From Arthrobacter stackebrandtii (GTDB taxonomy: Bacteria > Actinomycetota > Actinomycetes > Actinomycetales > Micrococcaceae), in contig NZ_JAGIOI010000001.1 in assembly GCF_017876675.1 (NCBI RefSeq), positions 496,001-560,000 on the forward strand: a stretch of DNA of 64,000 nt, in the 5' to 3' direction. The notes beneath the pieces were generated by a model that saw nothing but the letters and a program-made list of their open reading frames with translations, was not told where the DNA came from and did not search any database. Position 1 is the first letter of the stretch. Every line of letters begins with the position of its first letter. This document shows, in pieces, positions 1-9,491 of the stretch. A program made the translations under genes and the position numbers.

Positions 1-361
1 GTGTGGCATCCGGCTTGGTGCCCGATTTGGTGCCAGGTGTGGCCTTGTCGGCGCCAGGCTTGGCGTTCTCGGCGGCAGCCTTCGGTGTGGCGTTGTCAGG
101 CACGGTGTCGGGTGCGTGCTTTCCGGCCGGGGATTGACCTGCCGTGGCGCCCAGCATGGCGTACGCGGCGTCGGCGGTGGTGGCGCCGCCGGATGCGGTG
201 GGCGGCACCACGGTGGCGGGCGCGGCATCACCGGGTGCAGGCGCGGCGGCGGGTGTGGCGCTGCCGGTTGCAGGGTCGGCTGCGGGAGCCTCCTTCGCGG
301 CGGGCCGTTCAGGGAGCCTTTGCACTTCGCCGGGAACGCTCGGCTTGCGGATGTTGTCCAT
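1..361 (-). CDS. Partial CDS: Ala/Pro-rich N-terminus of a protein after the glycosyltransferase (possibly DUF5719 family)
   Basis: On the minus strand an ATG at 361 follows the TGA of the upstream glycosyltransferase gene by one base. The frame stays open for 120 codons to the window edge, so the gene is cut off at its 3' end. The visible part starts MDNIRKPSVPGEV and is then low-complexity, rich in Ala, Pro, Thr, Gly and Lys, with no membrane segment or catalytic motif. It looks like a disordered linker. In Micrococcaceae the gene after this type of glycosyltransferase is often a DUF5719 protein. That name is inferred from position only. Confidence 0.6.
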   Translation of the reverse strand, partial: MDNIRKPSVPGEVQRLPERPAAKEAPAADPATGSATPAAAPAPGDAAPATVVPPTASGGATTADAAYAMLGATAGQSPAGKHAPDTVPDNATPKAAAENAKPGADKATPGTKSGTKPDAT

Positions 362-362
362 G

Positions 363-3300
363 TCAGGCACCTCGACCAACCCTTTGCAATGATGCTTCAT
401 CCCGGTACGCACCGGTGCGGCCGCGGCGTGCCCGGACGGGCAGCGCCAACAGCAGTGTCAGGCCAAACAGCACCAGCTGCACGGCGCGGATCGCCAGGTT
501 CATGGGCTCGACGTAGCGGATCTCCAGCTGCCCGGCGCCGGCCGGCAGTTCAAAGGCCTGCGCCCAGCCGGCCGCGACCGCCTTCAGGGGTGCACCGTCC
601 AGCGTGGCTTCCCAGCCGGCGTCGAAACGCTCAGCCATGACCACCCGGCGTGCGCCGTCGGCGGCCGGGATTGCAGCGACCACCGACTGGCCGAGGGATG
701 CCACGGGTGCCACCACTGCCCCGTCGGCATCGACCAGCCGGACCCGGTTGATGACATCGCTGCTGCCGGGGTCCTTGTAGTTGGGCTTGACCCGCCAGAG
801 CCAGCCGGATTCCGTGGGGCCCACGGTGTCCAGGCCGGGCACGGCCTCCAACTCGCCGGCCAGCAGTTCGGCAGCGGTGTCGCCGGGGCGGAGCACCACA
901 AAGCCCACGCCGAGTTCAATGAGGCCGGGCCGCGGGTCGATCCCGGACTTGGAGAGAATCGTGGCAACGCTGCCCTCAAGGACGGCGGTGGCCGCATCAA
1001 CGGGGGCCAGCTGTTCCTCGCCGGGCGGTCCGGAAATCCTGGCTGCACCCGCCACCACATTGGTGGCGTCAAGCGTGGTGCCTTCGCCCTGCATGAGTGA
1101 GGCGTGCACGCCGCCGCCGGACAGCACGGTCAGCACAAGGGTGCGGCTGGCTTCGGGGCCGGTGCCACGATCCGCGGCCGTGGCGGGGATGATGCCCACT
1201 GTGGCGGCCTGCGGCAGGAACGGCCCCGTCAAGGAGGCTGCGGACAGCTGCCCCGTGAACTGCTGGGTGCTCCAGAGCCCCAGGCTGGCCACGGGCGCTG
1301 CCACCAGCAGCACGGAGAGCACGGCGGCCATGGTCCTGGCCATTCGGTGCCGGCCGGTGTCTGCACCGGCGTCCCAGGCGCGGCGGGCCAGCGCGTCAAA
1401 ACCAAGGAGGGCCGCACCCAGCAGCGCAAACAAGGCGAGAGAGATGGCGGGCCCGTTGAACGGCGTCACCAGATTGACGCCGTCGAACGCGACGGCGATG
1501 AACTTGCCGGCATAGGCGGCAGCCAGGCCCAGCATCGCCACGAGCCAGAGCACGCGGACCAGTCGGGTGCGGCGCAGGGGCAGCACCAGCGCCACTGCCG
1601 CCGCGAGCACCAGCGGTGCCCCAATGACGGCGACGGCCACCCAGCCGAGCCATGGTGCCGTGGCGAAATCGCCCAGGCCGGGGAGCCCCAGGCCCGGGTC
1701 CACCTGGTCGGGGAAGCCGAGCAGCTGCTGCCAGGCCGGTCCGGGGAAGGACACCAGCGGCATGCCGGGGTCGGCGAGCAGCGCCCGGGGGTTCTCCCAT
1801 GCGGACCAGCCCAGCGGCAGGAACAGTGCGGCCGGCGGGATGAGCGCCCACCAAATGGTCTTGCCGCGGCGGCCCGTGAACACGGCGGCCAGCACAATGC
1901 CCACCACGGCCACGGGGAACAGGCTCGGGGCGGCGGCGGTGGCCGCGGCGAGGGCCAGGCCGGCAGCGGCGGCGGCGGTCCACGAGGGGTTCCCGCCCAC
2001 GCCGGGACGGCCCAGCTTGGTGATGACCACGGTGTCGGAACCGGCTAGAGCGCCGGGAATGAGCACCGTCCTGGGTTCCGGCGCGGCGGCGGCACCCACG
2101 GCACGGATGAGCCCCAGCATGACGAGGGGGATGAGAATGTGCGCCACGACGGCGCCAAGCCGTCCCTGCCCAACGCCCACCAGCAGCACTGGCACGCCGG
2201 CCCAGAGCAGTCCGGCAACCACGCGTGGCCAGCGCCGCAGGGTCAGGGCTCCGGCGCCCAGCCAGGCGGTAAAGGCGGACAGCGGCAGCGCCAACACCAC
2301 CAGCCAGACCACGGCAGAGGAGCCGTCGCCGCCCAGGGCGGACAACACCAGGAGCACAAAGTTGAAGGGGTTGGCGGCGCCGGGCAGGCCGGAACCGAGC
2401 GATGCCCACCAGCTGGTGGCATGCGCCCAGACCTGGCCAATCTGTGCGGAGACGGGCAGCAGCGCCCCTCCGGTGAGGGCGGGCGCCCCCAGGAAGCGGG
2501 ACAGCGCCAGAACGGAAAGGATGGCCAGCAGCACGGTGAGCGCGAGGGCGCTGACGATCGGCGAGGTCTTGACGGGGGCCAGCGGTGCCACGGCCTGATG
2601 GTGCGTCTCGCCGGTTGGTTCAAGGATGGTGGGGCCGGTGCCCGGATCCTGCGAGGGGTCCTCGTCGGGATCCAGGGTCTCGCGCAGCATCTTCAGGTGG
2701 GCCCTGGCAACGCGGCCGTTCACCATCAGTCCGCGGAGGCTGGACCGCGGCTTGGTCCGTTGGGCGGCCAGCGCCCGCCGGCTGCGTAACAGTGTGACGG
2801 GGCGCAGCAGCCCGGAGCAGGTGGCGGCAAACATGCGCACGGCATGGCCGGGTGCCTTCAGGACGAAACCGGCCACCAGCCAGTACAGCGCGGCAAGAAA
2901 GGTGCCGGCGGCCAGGAACGGCACCGCCGCGGCGGGAGCGTGCTTGAGCCGCAGGAAAATACCGGCCTTCCGGGCGGCGACGGCCGACCCCGCCCCCTCC
3001 GGCCGGTGGGCCACGTGGTACATGTGGGCGTCCGGGACCACAAGGACACGGTCCCCCTGCAGCCGGACGCGGGCGCAAAAGTCCAGGTCATCCCCGGTCC
3101 CGGGAAGGGCTGGGTCGAAGCCGCCCAATTTTTCAAAGACGTCGCGGCGCACCAGCATGCCGGCGGTGTTGACGGCGAACATGTCTGCGTGGTCGTCGTA
3201 CTGGCCCTGGTCCTGCTCGTCGATGCCCACCAGCGTGAACCGGTCAAACCACTTGTCGGCCCACAGTCCCACGTCAACGAGCCGCCGGTGGTTGTCCCAG

Positions 3301-3719
3301 TCCAGCTGCTTGCAGCCAACAACAGTGGCGGTGGTGGCGCGTTCGGTTGCCTCGAGCAGCAGCCGGAGCGCGTCCGGGGCCGGCTCGGCATCGTCCTGCA
3401 GCAGCCAGATCCATTCATTGCTGCCCGCTGCGGCCGGTTCCAGCACGGCAACGCCGCCGTTGCCGCTGCGGGCAGGGGCAACGGCCCCCGCGCGCAGGCG
3501 CACCTGGTGTGCCAGGACGGCGTCGACGGCGCTTCCGTAACCTTTGCGCCCGTCAAGCGATATCACCTGGCGTTCGCCAAGCTCCTTGCGCAGCAACTCC
3601 CCCGAGTTGTCTGTGGACGCCGTGTCGGCGGCCAGCACCTGGTCCGCAGGACGGGTTTGGGCAGCAAGCGCGGCCAAAACTTTCGGGAGGTAAGCACCGC
3701 CGTTGTGGGCAACCACCAC
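363..3719 (-). CDS. Large membrane glycosyltransferase, GT2 domain plus polytopic membrane region
   Basis: 1118 residues. The first ~240 form a GT2 fold: a nucleotide-sugar start (VVAHNGG), the acidic motif WLLQDDAEP near residue 105 and GTGDDLDFCARV near 210. From about residue 258 there are roughly a dozen hydrophobic segments separated by loops, then an extracytoplasmic C-terminal part and a last helix. This suggests transfer of a sugar to a lipid-linked or cell-wall acceptor at the membrane; donor and acceptor cannot be read. It lies directly after whiB and may be co-transcribed with it. The start is uncertain: the first ATG/GTG/TTG in frame is GTG 3719, but the frame is open upstream and codes VTAVVVAHN, the usual first strand of this fold. 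The true start may therefore be a rare codon such as ATT 3746. Confidence 0.85.
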   Translation of the reverse strand: MVVAHNGGAYLPKVLAALAAQTRPADQVLAADTASTDNSGELLRKELGERQVISLDGRKGYGSAVDAVLAHQVRLRAGAVAPARSGNGGVAVLEPAAAGSNEWIWLLQDDAEPAPDALRLLLEATERATTATVVGCKQLDWDNHRRLVDVGLWADKWFDRFTLVGIDEQDQGQYDDHADMFAVNTAGMLVRRDVFEKLGGFDPALPGTGDDLDFCARVRLQGDRVLVVPDAHMYHVAHRPEGAGSAVAARKAGIFLRLKHAPAAAVPFLAAGTFLAALYWLVAGFVLKAPGHAVRMFAATCSGLLRPVTLLRSRRALAAQRTKPRSSLRGLMVNGRVARAHLKMLRETLDPDEDPSQDPGTGPTILEPTGETHHQAVAPLAPVKTSPIVSALALTVLLAILSVLALSRFLGAPALTGGALLPVSAQIGQVWAHATSWWASLGSGLPGAANPFNFVLLVLSALGGDGSSAVVWLVVLALPLSAFTAWLGAGALTLRRWPRVVAGLLWAGVPVLLVGVGQGRLGAVVAHILIPLVMLGLIRAVGAAAAPEPRTVLIPGALAGSDTVVITKLGRPGVGGNPSWTAAAAAGLALAAATAAAPSLFPVAVVGIVLAAVFTGRRGKTIWWALIPPAALFLPLGWSAWENPRALLADPGMPLVSFPGPAWQQLLGFPDQVDPGLGLPGLGDFATAPWLGWVAVAVIGAPLVLAAAVALVLPLRRTRLVRVLWLVAMLGLAAAYAGKFIAVAFDGVNLVTPFNGPAISLALFALLGAALLGFDALARRAWDAGADTGRHRMARTMAAVLSVLLVAAPVASLGLWSTQQFTGQLSAASLTGPFLPQAATVGIIPATAADRGTGPEASRTLVLTVLSGGGVHASLMQGEGTTLDATNVVAGAARISGPPGEEQLAPVDAATAVLEGSVATILSKSGIDPRPGLIELGVGFVVLRPGDTAAELLAGELEAVPGLDTVGPTESGWLWRVKPNYKDPGSSDVINRVRLVDADGAVVAPVASLGQSVVAAIPAADGARRVVMAERFDAGWEATLDGAPLKAVAAGWAQAFELPAGAGQLEIRYVEPMNLAIRAVQLVLFGLTLLLALPVRARRGRTGAYRDEASLQRVGRGA

Positions 3720-3745
3720 GGCGGTGACTTTTACTGCATCAAGAA

Positions 3746-4267
3746 TTAGACCGCTCGTTTCCGCAGCCGCCGGCGCTCACGCTCCGACAGGCCACCCCAG
3801 ATTCCAAACCGCTCGTCATTGGCCAGAGCGTATTCAAGGCACTGTGCCTTAACGTTGCACGCGCCGCAAACCTTCTTGGCATCCCGGGTGGAACCGCCCT
3901 TTTCAGGGAAGAACGCCTCCGGGTCGGTCTGTGCGCACAAGGCATCAGTCTGCCAGCCTAGTTCACCTTCATCCCCGAAGTCGTCAAGGCCTGGCGCCAG
4001 TCCCAGCCACATGGCGTCGTCATCGACGCCCGGTGCCGCCACGGGATGGGCCACGGCTGGTTCGCCGGCCTCATGCGTGGAAAGGAACAGCGAGGCCGCA
4101 TCTTCCAGCGCGGCACGGTTTGCTTGCTCATGGAATGCCGCCGCACCTGGGTCGGCCGGATCGACATACCAGTCGCTCGGCACTCCCCGTGTGCCGTAGT
4201 TGACGGCAGCCTGCGCCGCCGTTGCATCATTATGAAAATTTGTCACACTCAGCTGAGCTTGCCCCAC
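3746..4267 (-). CDS. whiB: WhiB-family Fe-S transcriptional regulator
   Basis: WhiB proteins bind a [4Fe-4S] cluster through four cysteines and partner the principal sigma factor. Here the cysteines are at about 111, 134, 137 and 143 (ALCAQTDPEAFF, VCGAC, QCLEY), followed by the GIWGG turn and a basic tail (ERRRLRKRAV). The start chosen is GTG 4267, because AGGAGG lies six bases upstream. A GTG 11 codons earlier is also in frame but lacks such a site. The 173-residue product carries a ~100-residue acidic N-terminal extension, longer than usual for the family. It resembles the WhiB2/WhmD class that affects septation in mycobacteria; that link is inferred. Confidence 0.93.
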   Translation of the reverse strand: MGQAQLSVTNFHNDATAAQAAVNYGTRGVPSDWYVDPADPGAAAFHEQANRAALEDAASLFLSTHEAGEPAVAHPVAAPGVDDDAMWLGLAPGLDDFGDEGELGWQTDALCAQTDPEAFFPEKGGSTRDAKKVCGACNVKAQCLEYALANDERFGIWGGLSERERRRLRKRAV

Positions 4268-4659
4268 AGTCGTCCTCCTGAATGTTGCTGCCGAAACCAC
4301 TATCCGGATTACCGGATCCCACAGTGTGCGGGTTTAGTGCCACTTACAGCGGATCGTGCGTCTAATTACATCCGTGTAAGTCCCATTCGTCAAGCGGCAG
4401 TGATGATAACCACCAATGCGTAAGAAGTTCCTCCACGCCACGCCCATGCCCACATATCACCACAGGCGCATGTAATCACCTGAACCGGGTGAACATCGGA
4501 TGAATTACCGAGCATCCCGTGGTTTTTGTGATCTCTTCCTCAAGTATGCCCGTGCTGCTATGTGACTCAGATCATGAAGCGGCCTTTAATTCATCCAATC
4601 GATGGTCTCCATCCGCCGGTCCGCGCGGCAAACGCCTTCCGCATGAAAAGATTGCAAGC
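4268..4659. promoter_or_regulatory. Divergent intergenic region of whiB and the TIGR03089 gene
   Basis: About 390 bases without a gene. It has AGGAGG for whiB at its left end. Two short dyads are visible: TTACATCCGTGTAA near 4366 and TCACC-N7-GGTGA at 4476-4492. Promoters for both flanking genes must lie here, but no convincing -35/-10 pair stands out. Confidence 0.4.
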
Positions 4660-5397
4660 ATGAGCCCTCTTCCGCACACGCCAGCTGCCCTCCTCGACGC
4701 CTTTCGTACCCTGAACGCCACATCCCCGCGCCTGTCCTGGTACGGCGCAGAGGGCGAGCGGGTGGAATTTTCCGGCCGGGTGCTGGACAACTGGGTGGCG
4801 AAGACCGCCAACTACCTGGTTGATGAGCTCGACGCCGAACCCGGCCAGGTCGTTGCGCTGGACCTCCCGCTGCACTGGCGTTCCATGGTGTGGCTGCTGG
4901 CAGGCTGGGCAGTTGGCGCCACGGTTGCCACGGGCGAGGTGGCGGGCGGGGCGGAGATCGTGGCCACCACGGACCCGGCTGCGGCCCACGTGCGCCTGGC
5001 CGGCGCCTCACCGGCCCCGTTGGTCGTGGCGGTTGCGCTGCCCGCCCTGGCCATGCGCTGGATGGGCGAGCTCCCTCCGCGCACCCTGGACTACTGCGGA
5101 GATGTGCGCTCCCACGGGGATCAGTTTTTCCCCGACGCCGAGCCTGGCGGCAGTGACGCCGCCTGGCGAAACGGCGACGGCGGCGCTGTGGCGGAAACCA
5201 ACTATGCGCAGCTGCTGCCGGCTGCGGAGCCCGCCGAAGCACCCCGGCGGGTGCTGCTGCAGGCTCGGGACGGTTGGGGCGCCGTCGTTCCCCAGGCACT
5301 GAAGGCCTGGGCCGCGGGCGGATCGGTGGTGCTGCTGGGCGACGGCGTGGAGGCCACGGACGCGCTGCGAAGCAGCGAGAACGTCACCGAAGGCTGA
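4660..5397 (+). CDS. TIGR03089 family protein
   Basis: 245 residues from ATG 4660 (MSPLPHTPAALLDAF). The family is actinobacterial and resembles the N-terminal part of acyl-CoA synthetase/AMP-binding enzymes, without the later adenylation motifs. Recognisable are SWYGAEGERVEFSGRVL, LDNWVAKTANYLVDEL and a hydrophobic stretch (WRSMVWLLAGWAVGATV). No catalytic function is established. The frame is open upstream to 4519, but the family length fits 4660. It is divergent from whiB and convergent with the GtrA gene, 26 bases away. Confidence 0.8.
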   Translation: MSPLPHTPAALLDAFRTLNATSPRLSWYGAEGERVEFSGRVLDNWVAKTANYLVDELDAEPGQVVALDLPLHWRSMVWLLAGWAVGATVATGEVAGGAEIVATTDPAAAHVRLAGASPAPLVVAVALPALAMRWMGELPPRTLDYCGDVRSHGDQFFPDAEPGGSDAAWRNGDGGAVAETNYAQLLPAAEPAEAPRRVLLQARDGWGAVVPQALKAWAAGGSVVLLGDGVEATDALRSSENVTEG

Positions 5398-5423
5398 GCC
5401 CTGCGGGAACCGCGCGCCAGGTG

Positions 5424-5936
5424 TCAGTGCCGGGCGGGCGGTGCCTCAGGTTCGATGAGCGCGCGGTCCCCGGCAAAGGCCGGGTCCGTGTCGAGCTCGT
5501 CGGTGAAGACCCAAAAGCGGTAGGCGAAGAAGCGGAAGATCGTGCCCAGGACCAGGCCCACCACGGAGCCGGCAACGAAGTCGGCCGTGGCCGATTCAAA
5601 GCCGAGCACCCAGTGCGAGATGTACACGCATGCGGCAGCGATGCCCAGACCGATCGCGTTCATGATGATGAACATGGTCACTTCGCGCAGCATGTTGGCC
5701 TGGCGGCGGTTGCGGAAGGTCCAGTAGCGGTTGGCCAGCCAGGAAAACACCGTGGCCACGGCTGCTGCAATGATCTTGGCGCGCGTGGGGTGGGCGCCCA
5801 TGGGCCCGTTGAGCAGCCAGATGAAAATGCCGGAGTCAATGACAAAGGCCACCCCGCCCACAACACCGAATTTGGCGACCTCGCGCCAAAACAGGCCCAC
5901 CAGCCCCTTGAAGCGGGTCACGAGCGATTGAAACAA
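5424..5936 (-). CDS. GtrA-family membrane protein
   Basis: 170 residues with four hydrophobic segments: FGVVGGVAFVIDSGIFIWLL, IIAAAVATVFSWLANRYWTF, MFIIMNAIGLGIAAACVYI and FVAGSVVGLVLGTIFRFFAY. The RYWTF and RFWVF motifs are typical of the GtrA/DPMS_2 family, proposed flippases or partners for lipid-linked sugars in envelope glycan synthesis. The start chosen is TTG 5936, four bases after GGAGG. Upstream ATGs would add an unusual tail reaching into the purK promoter. It is divergent from purK. Proximity to a large glycosyltransferase, an LCP protein and manA supports a role in envelope glycans. Confidence 0.87.
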   Translation of the reverse strand: MFQSLVTRFKGLVGLFWREVAKFGVVGGVAFVIDSGIFIWLLNGPMGAHPTRAKIIAAAVATVFSWLANRYWTFRNRRQANMLREVTMFIIMNAIGLGIAAACVYISHWVLGFESATADFVAGSVVGLVLGTIFRFFAYRFWVFTDELDTDPAFAGDRALIEPEAPPARH

Positions 5937-6154
5937 TGGTCCTCCGTTTGGCTTTGGGGCTGAACGGTGAATCACGCTGGCGCCTCCTGTCAAAAATTCT
6001 AGTCCCCAAACAGTGTCAGCCTTCATTGTTGCGTCCGCCGGGGGCTGGGAACTTCCCAACACTTCACTGACAATCGGCTCCGAATTTGCCCGTTGTGGGC
6101 CTGCCTGCCGCCGAAAAGCCAAGAAGCGGGCCGTCATTCGGTACGCTGGGGACT

Positions 6155-7309
6155 GTGACTTTTCCTGTAATCGGTGTGGTGGGCGGCGGGCAGCTGGCCC
6201 GCATGATGGCCCCCGCAGCCGTAGCCCTTGGTTTTGAATTGCGTGTCCTGGCTGAATCGCCCGACGTGTGTGCCGTGCCCGTTGTGCGGCACGCCCCCGT
6301 GGGCGACTACCTGGACCTTGACACTTTGCGTGCCTTTGCCCGCGGCGTGGACGTGCTCACCTTCGACCACGAACACGTCCCGAATGGGCACCTGCAGGCC
6401 CTGATCGCCGAAGGCGTCAACGTCCAGCCGCGCCCCGACGCCCTGGTCAACGCCCAGGACAAGCTCGTGATGCGCGCCGCGATCGAGCGCCTCGGCCTGC
6501 CCAACCCGGCCTGGGCCGCCGTCGCCTCCGTGGCGGACATCACCGCGTTCGGTGCCGCCAACGGCTGGCCCGTGGTGCTGAAGATGCCCCGCGGCGGCTA
6601 CGACGGCAAGGGCGTGAAGGTGCTGCGCTCCGCCGCCGATGCCGCGGACGCCGCCGACTGGTTCGAGGCCATGAGCCCGCTGCTGGTGGAGGAGATGGTG
6701 GACTTCTCCCGCGAGCTCTCCGCCCTGGTGGCCCGCACGCCGTCGGGCGAATCCCGCGCCTGGCCCGTGGCCGAGTCCATCCAGGTGGACGGCGTCTGCG
6801 ACGAGGTCATCGCCCCCGCCCCGGGCATCCCGCCCGAGGTTGAGGCCGCCGCCGAAGCCGCCGCCCTGCGGATCGCCGACGAGCTCGGCGTCACCGGCGT
6901 CATGGCCGCGGAACTGTTCGAGACCCCCGGCCGCGCCCCCGGCTTCCTTGTCAACGAGCTGGCGATGCGCCCGCACAACACCGGGCATTGGACCATGGAC
7001 GGTGCCGTGACCGGCCAGTTCGAGCAGCACCTGCGTGCCGTGCTGGACCTGCCGCTCGGCGCCACCGACGCCCTCGGCGACATCGTGGTCATGAAGAACT
7101 TCCTTGGCGGCGCCAACCAGGACCCGTTCAGTGCCTACCCCGCCGCCCTGGCAGCCGAGCCCGCCGTGAAGGTGCACAGCTACGGCAAGTCGGTGCGCCC
7201 CGGCCGCAAGATCGGCCACGTCAACCTGGTCGCTTCCCAGGCCGACGGAGTTGCCTCCGCCCGCTCCCGCGCCACCACCGTGGCCAACATCATCCGTGAC
7301 GGAAAGTAG
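6155..7309 (+). CDS. purK: 5-(carboxyamino)imidazole ribonucleotide synthase PurK
   Basis: ATP-grasp enzyme of purine synthesis. It makes N5-carboxyaminoimidazole ribonucleotide from AIR, ATP and bicarbonate. The N-terminal loop VIGVVGGGQLARMM, the ATP-grasp glycine loop KMPRGGYDGKGV and the later NELAMRPHNTGHWTMDG are all present, and 384 residues is normal. The start is GTG 6155 after TGGGGA; an ATG at 6086 would add 23 non-homologous residues. PurE, the next enzyme, begins ten bases downstream, so the two are surely one operon. Confidence 0.96.
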   Translation: MTFPVIGVVGGGQLARMMAPAAVALGFELRVLAESPDVCAVPVVRHAPVGDYLDLDTLRAFARGVDVLTFDHEHVPNGHLQALIAEGVNVQPRPDALVNAQDKLVMRAAIERLGLPNPAWAAVASVADITAFGAANGWPVVLKMPRGGYDGKGVKVLRSAADAADAADWFEAMSPLLVEEMVDFSRELSALVARTPSGESRAWPVAESIQVDGVCDEVIAPAPGIPPEVEAAAEAAALRIADELGVTGVMAAELFETPGRAPGFLVNELAMRPHNTGHWTMDGAVTGQFEQHLRAVLDLPLGATDALGDIVVMKNFLGGANQDPFSAYPAALAAEPAVKVHSYGKSVRPGRKIGHVNLVASQADGVASARSRATTVANIIRDGK

Positions 7310-7318
7310 GAACCAGCT

Positions 7319-7882
7319 GTGAGCACCAACACCACCCCCCTGGTGGGCATTGTCATGGGGTCCGACTCCGACTGGCCTGTCATGGAAGCCGCCGCTGCGG
7401 CCCTGTCCGAGTTTGGCATCCCGTTTGAGACCGACGTGGTCTCCGCGCACCGCATGCCCACAGAGATGATCGCCTACGGCACCGAAGCCGCCGCGCGCGG
7501 CATCCGCGTCATCATCGCCGGGGCCGGCGGCGCCGCGCACCTGCCGGGCATGCTGGCCTCCGTCACCACCCTGCCCGTGGTGGGCGTCCCCGTGCCGCTG
7601 AAAACCCTGGACGGCATGGACTCGCTGCTCTCCATCGTGCAGATGCCCGCGGGCGTGCCCGTGGCCACCGTCTCCATTGGCGGGGCCCGCAATGCCGGCC
7701 TGCTGGCCGTGCGCATGCTCGCCTCCGGCACGGACGAGCTCGCAGCCTCGCTGGCCGTGCAGCTGGCGGACTTTGCCCAGTCCCTGAACGACCAGGCCTC
7801 CGCCAAGGGCGCCGCACTGCGCGCAGCCGCGGGCGCCAACTACCCCCTGGCCGTGCCGCGGCCCGCCCCGGCCGGAGCGTGA
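7319..7882 (+). CDS. purE: 5-(carboxyamino)imidazole ribonucleotide mutase PurE
   Basis: Class I PurE, which moves the carboxylate of N5-CAIR to give CAIR. Substrate-binding motif GSDSDW at 14-19, catalytic-histidine motif SAHR at about 41-44, and [15 protein letters not shown] near 68. 187 residues, with a short Pro/Ala tail. GTG start, ten bases after purK. The LCP gene follows after ten bases, so it may be in the same transcript. Confidence 0.97.
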   Translation: MSTNTTPLVGIVMGSDSDWPVMEAAAAALSEFGIPFETDVVSAHRMPTEMIAYGTEAAARGIRVIIAGAGGAAHLPGMLASVTTLPVVGVPVPLKTLDGMDSLLSIVQMPAGVPVATVSIGGARNAGLLAVRMLASGTDELAASLAVQLADFAQSLNDQASAKGAALRAAAGANYPLAVPRPAPAGA

Positions 7883-7892
7883 TCGCAGCAGC

Positions 7893-9491
7893 ATGAGTTT
7901 CAGCAGCCCCAAGGTGAGCCGGGCGTCCAACCGCCCGCCCGTGTTGACGAACCCGGTCCGGTACCCGGAATCGGCGTCGGCACCCGTGCGTTCCAAGCGC
8001 GCCTGGTTCCTGCTGCTGTTGACCCTCGTGCTGCCGGGCTCGGCGCAGGTCGTGGCGGGCAACAAGCGCGTTGGCCGGCTGGCCCTGCGCTTTACCTTCG
8101 CGGCCTGGGCCTTGGTGATTGGCGCCGTCGTGCTTGCCGTGGTGAACCGGGAGGCGCTGCTGAACCTGTTCACCAACCCCTGGACGTCCCTGCCCATCAT
8201 CGTGGCCATGGCCGCGGCTGCGGTGGGCTGGGCCGCGATGTTCCTGAACACGCTGAAGATCATCCGCCCCGCGCTGCTGGCACCGGGGATGCGCGCGCTG
8301 GTGGGCGGGGCGCTCGTGGTGCTCATGGTCATCACCAGCGGCACCCTGGGCTACGGCGCGTTCATGATCAATTCGGGCCGCAACGCCATCAACTCCATCT
8401 TCGCGTCCGGTCCCGACATGGAGCCGGTGGACGGGCGCTACAACTTTCTGGTCATGGGCGGCGACGCCGGGGCGGACCGCACGGGGCGGCGGCCGGACTC
8501 GATCATCGTGGTCAGCGTGGATGCCAAGACCGGCCAGGCGGCCACCATCAGCATCCCCCGCAACTTGCAGAATGCCCAGTTCTCCCCCAATTCTCCCCTG
8601 TGGGGCGTGTACCCCGAGGGATTCAACTGCGGCGACAGCTGCATCATCAACGCCCTGTACACGGACGTGACCAACAACCACCCCGCGCTCTACCCCAACG
8701 ACGCCGACCCGGGCGCGGCAGCCATGATGGATGCCGCGGGAGGCGTGCTCGGACTGACCATCCAGGGCTACGTGCTCGTCGACATGGCAGGCTTCTCCTC
8801 CCTGATTGACGCCCTCGGCGGGGTCAAGGTCAACGTGGGCGGCTGGGTGCCCATCAGCGGCGACGACGTCTACGGCAACGGCCAGCACCTGCCGCCGACG
8901 GGGTGGATTTCCCCCGGCGAACAGACCCTGAACGGATACCATGCCCTCTGGTACGCCCGCTCGCGACAGTGGGTCAACGACTACGCCCGCAGCCAGCGCC
9001 AGCAATGCATCCAGGCCGCCATCATGGCCCAGATGGACCCTGCCACCGTGCTGACGAAGTTCAACGGGATCGTGGCCGCCGGCTCCCAGGTCATGGAATC
9101 GGACCTGCCCGCGGGGCAGCTGGGCAGCTTCGCCTCCCTGGCATTGAAGGCCAAGTCCCACGACCTGGCCCGGTTGACCATTGGGCCGCCTGACTTCCCG
9201 CAGGACATGCCCACCTACCCCGACTTTGCCGTGATCCACCAGCGCGTGCAGGAACTGCTGAACCCTGCCCCGCCGGCCGATCCCGCGCCGGCCCCCGAGC
9301 CGGGGTCCGGATCTGCGGAAGCTCCGGCCGACACCCCGGCACCCGAGGCACCGGCGCCGGAAGCGCCAGCCGCGCCAGCCGCGCCGTCGGCCGACATCAC
9401 GGCGGAATACCTGCAACAATTGGCCATCAACGGTGACGACGCGACGCTGTCCGCACTGCTTGCCAACAACGGCACCTGCTCACCCGGCTAG
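7893..9491 (+). CDS. LytR-CpsA-Psr (LCP) family cell-wall ligase
   Basis: LCP enzymes move glycopolymers from a polyprenyl-phosphate carrier onto peptidoglycan outside the membrane. The 532-residue protein has four hydrophobic segments in the first ~165 residues, more than the single anchor of classical members. The LCP core follows: VMGGDAGADRTGRRPDS, SVDAKTGQAATISIPRN, an arginine-rich stretch (WYARSRQWVNDYARSQRQQ) and the acidic/arginine positions that bind pyrophosphate. The C-terminal ~100 residues are Pro/Ala/Glu-rich and probably disordered in the wall. It sits between purE and manA, close to GtrA and the glycosyltransferase, which fits wall polymer assembly. Confidence 0.92.
   Translation: MSFSSPKVSRASNRPPVLTNPVRYPESASAPVRSKRAWFLLLLTLVLPGSAQVVAGNKRVGRLALRFTFAAWALVIGAVVLAVVNREALLNLFTNPWTSLPIIVAMAAAAVGWAAMFLNTLKIIRPALLAPGMRALVGGALVVLMVITSGTLGYGAFMINSGRNAINSIFASGPDMEPVDGRYNFLVMGGDAGADRTGRRPDSIIVVSVDAKTGQAATISIPRNLQNAQFSPNSPLWGVYPEGFNCGDSCIINALYTDVTNNHPALYPNDADPGAAAMMDAAGGVLGLTIQGYVLVDMAGFSSLIDALGGVKVNVGGWVPISGDDVYGNGQHLPPTGWISPGEQTLNGYHALWYARSRQWVNDYARSQRQQCIQAAIMAQMDPATVLTKFNGIVAAGSQVMESDLPAGQLGSFASLALKAKSHDLARLTIGPPDFPQDMPTYPDFAVIHQRVQELLNPAPPADPAPAPEPGSGSAEAPADTPAPEAPAPEAPAAPAAPSADITAEYLQQLAINGDDATLSALLANNGTCSPG

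Noticed and set aside
4476-4492. TCACC-N7-GGTGA dyad upstream of the TIGR03089 gene as a firm operator
   Set aside because: Short and imperfect; such dyads occur by chance. Only mentioned as part of the intergenic region.
6134-9419. Very long minus-strand open frames opposite purK, purE and the LCP gene
   Set aside because: They are His/Gly/Ala/Arg-rich frames typical of the antisense of GC-rich genes, without domains. The plus-strand genes are well-supported families.
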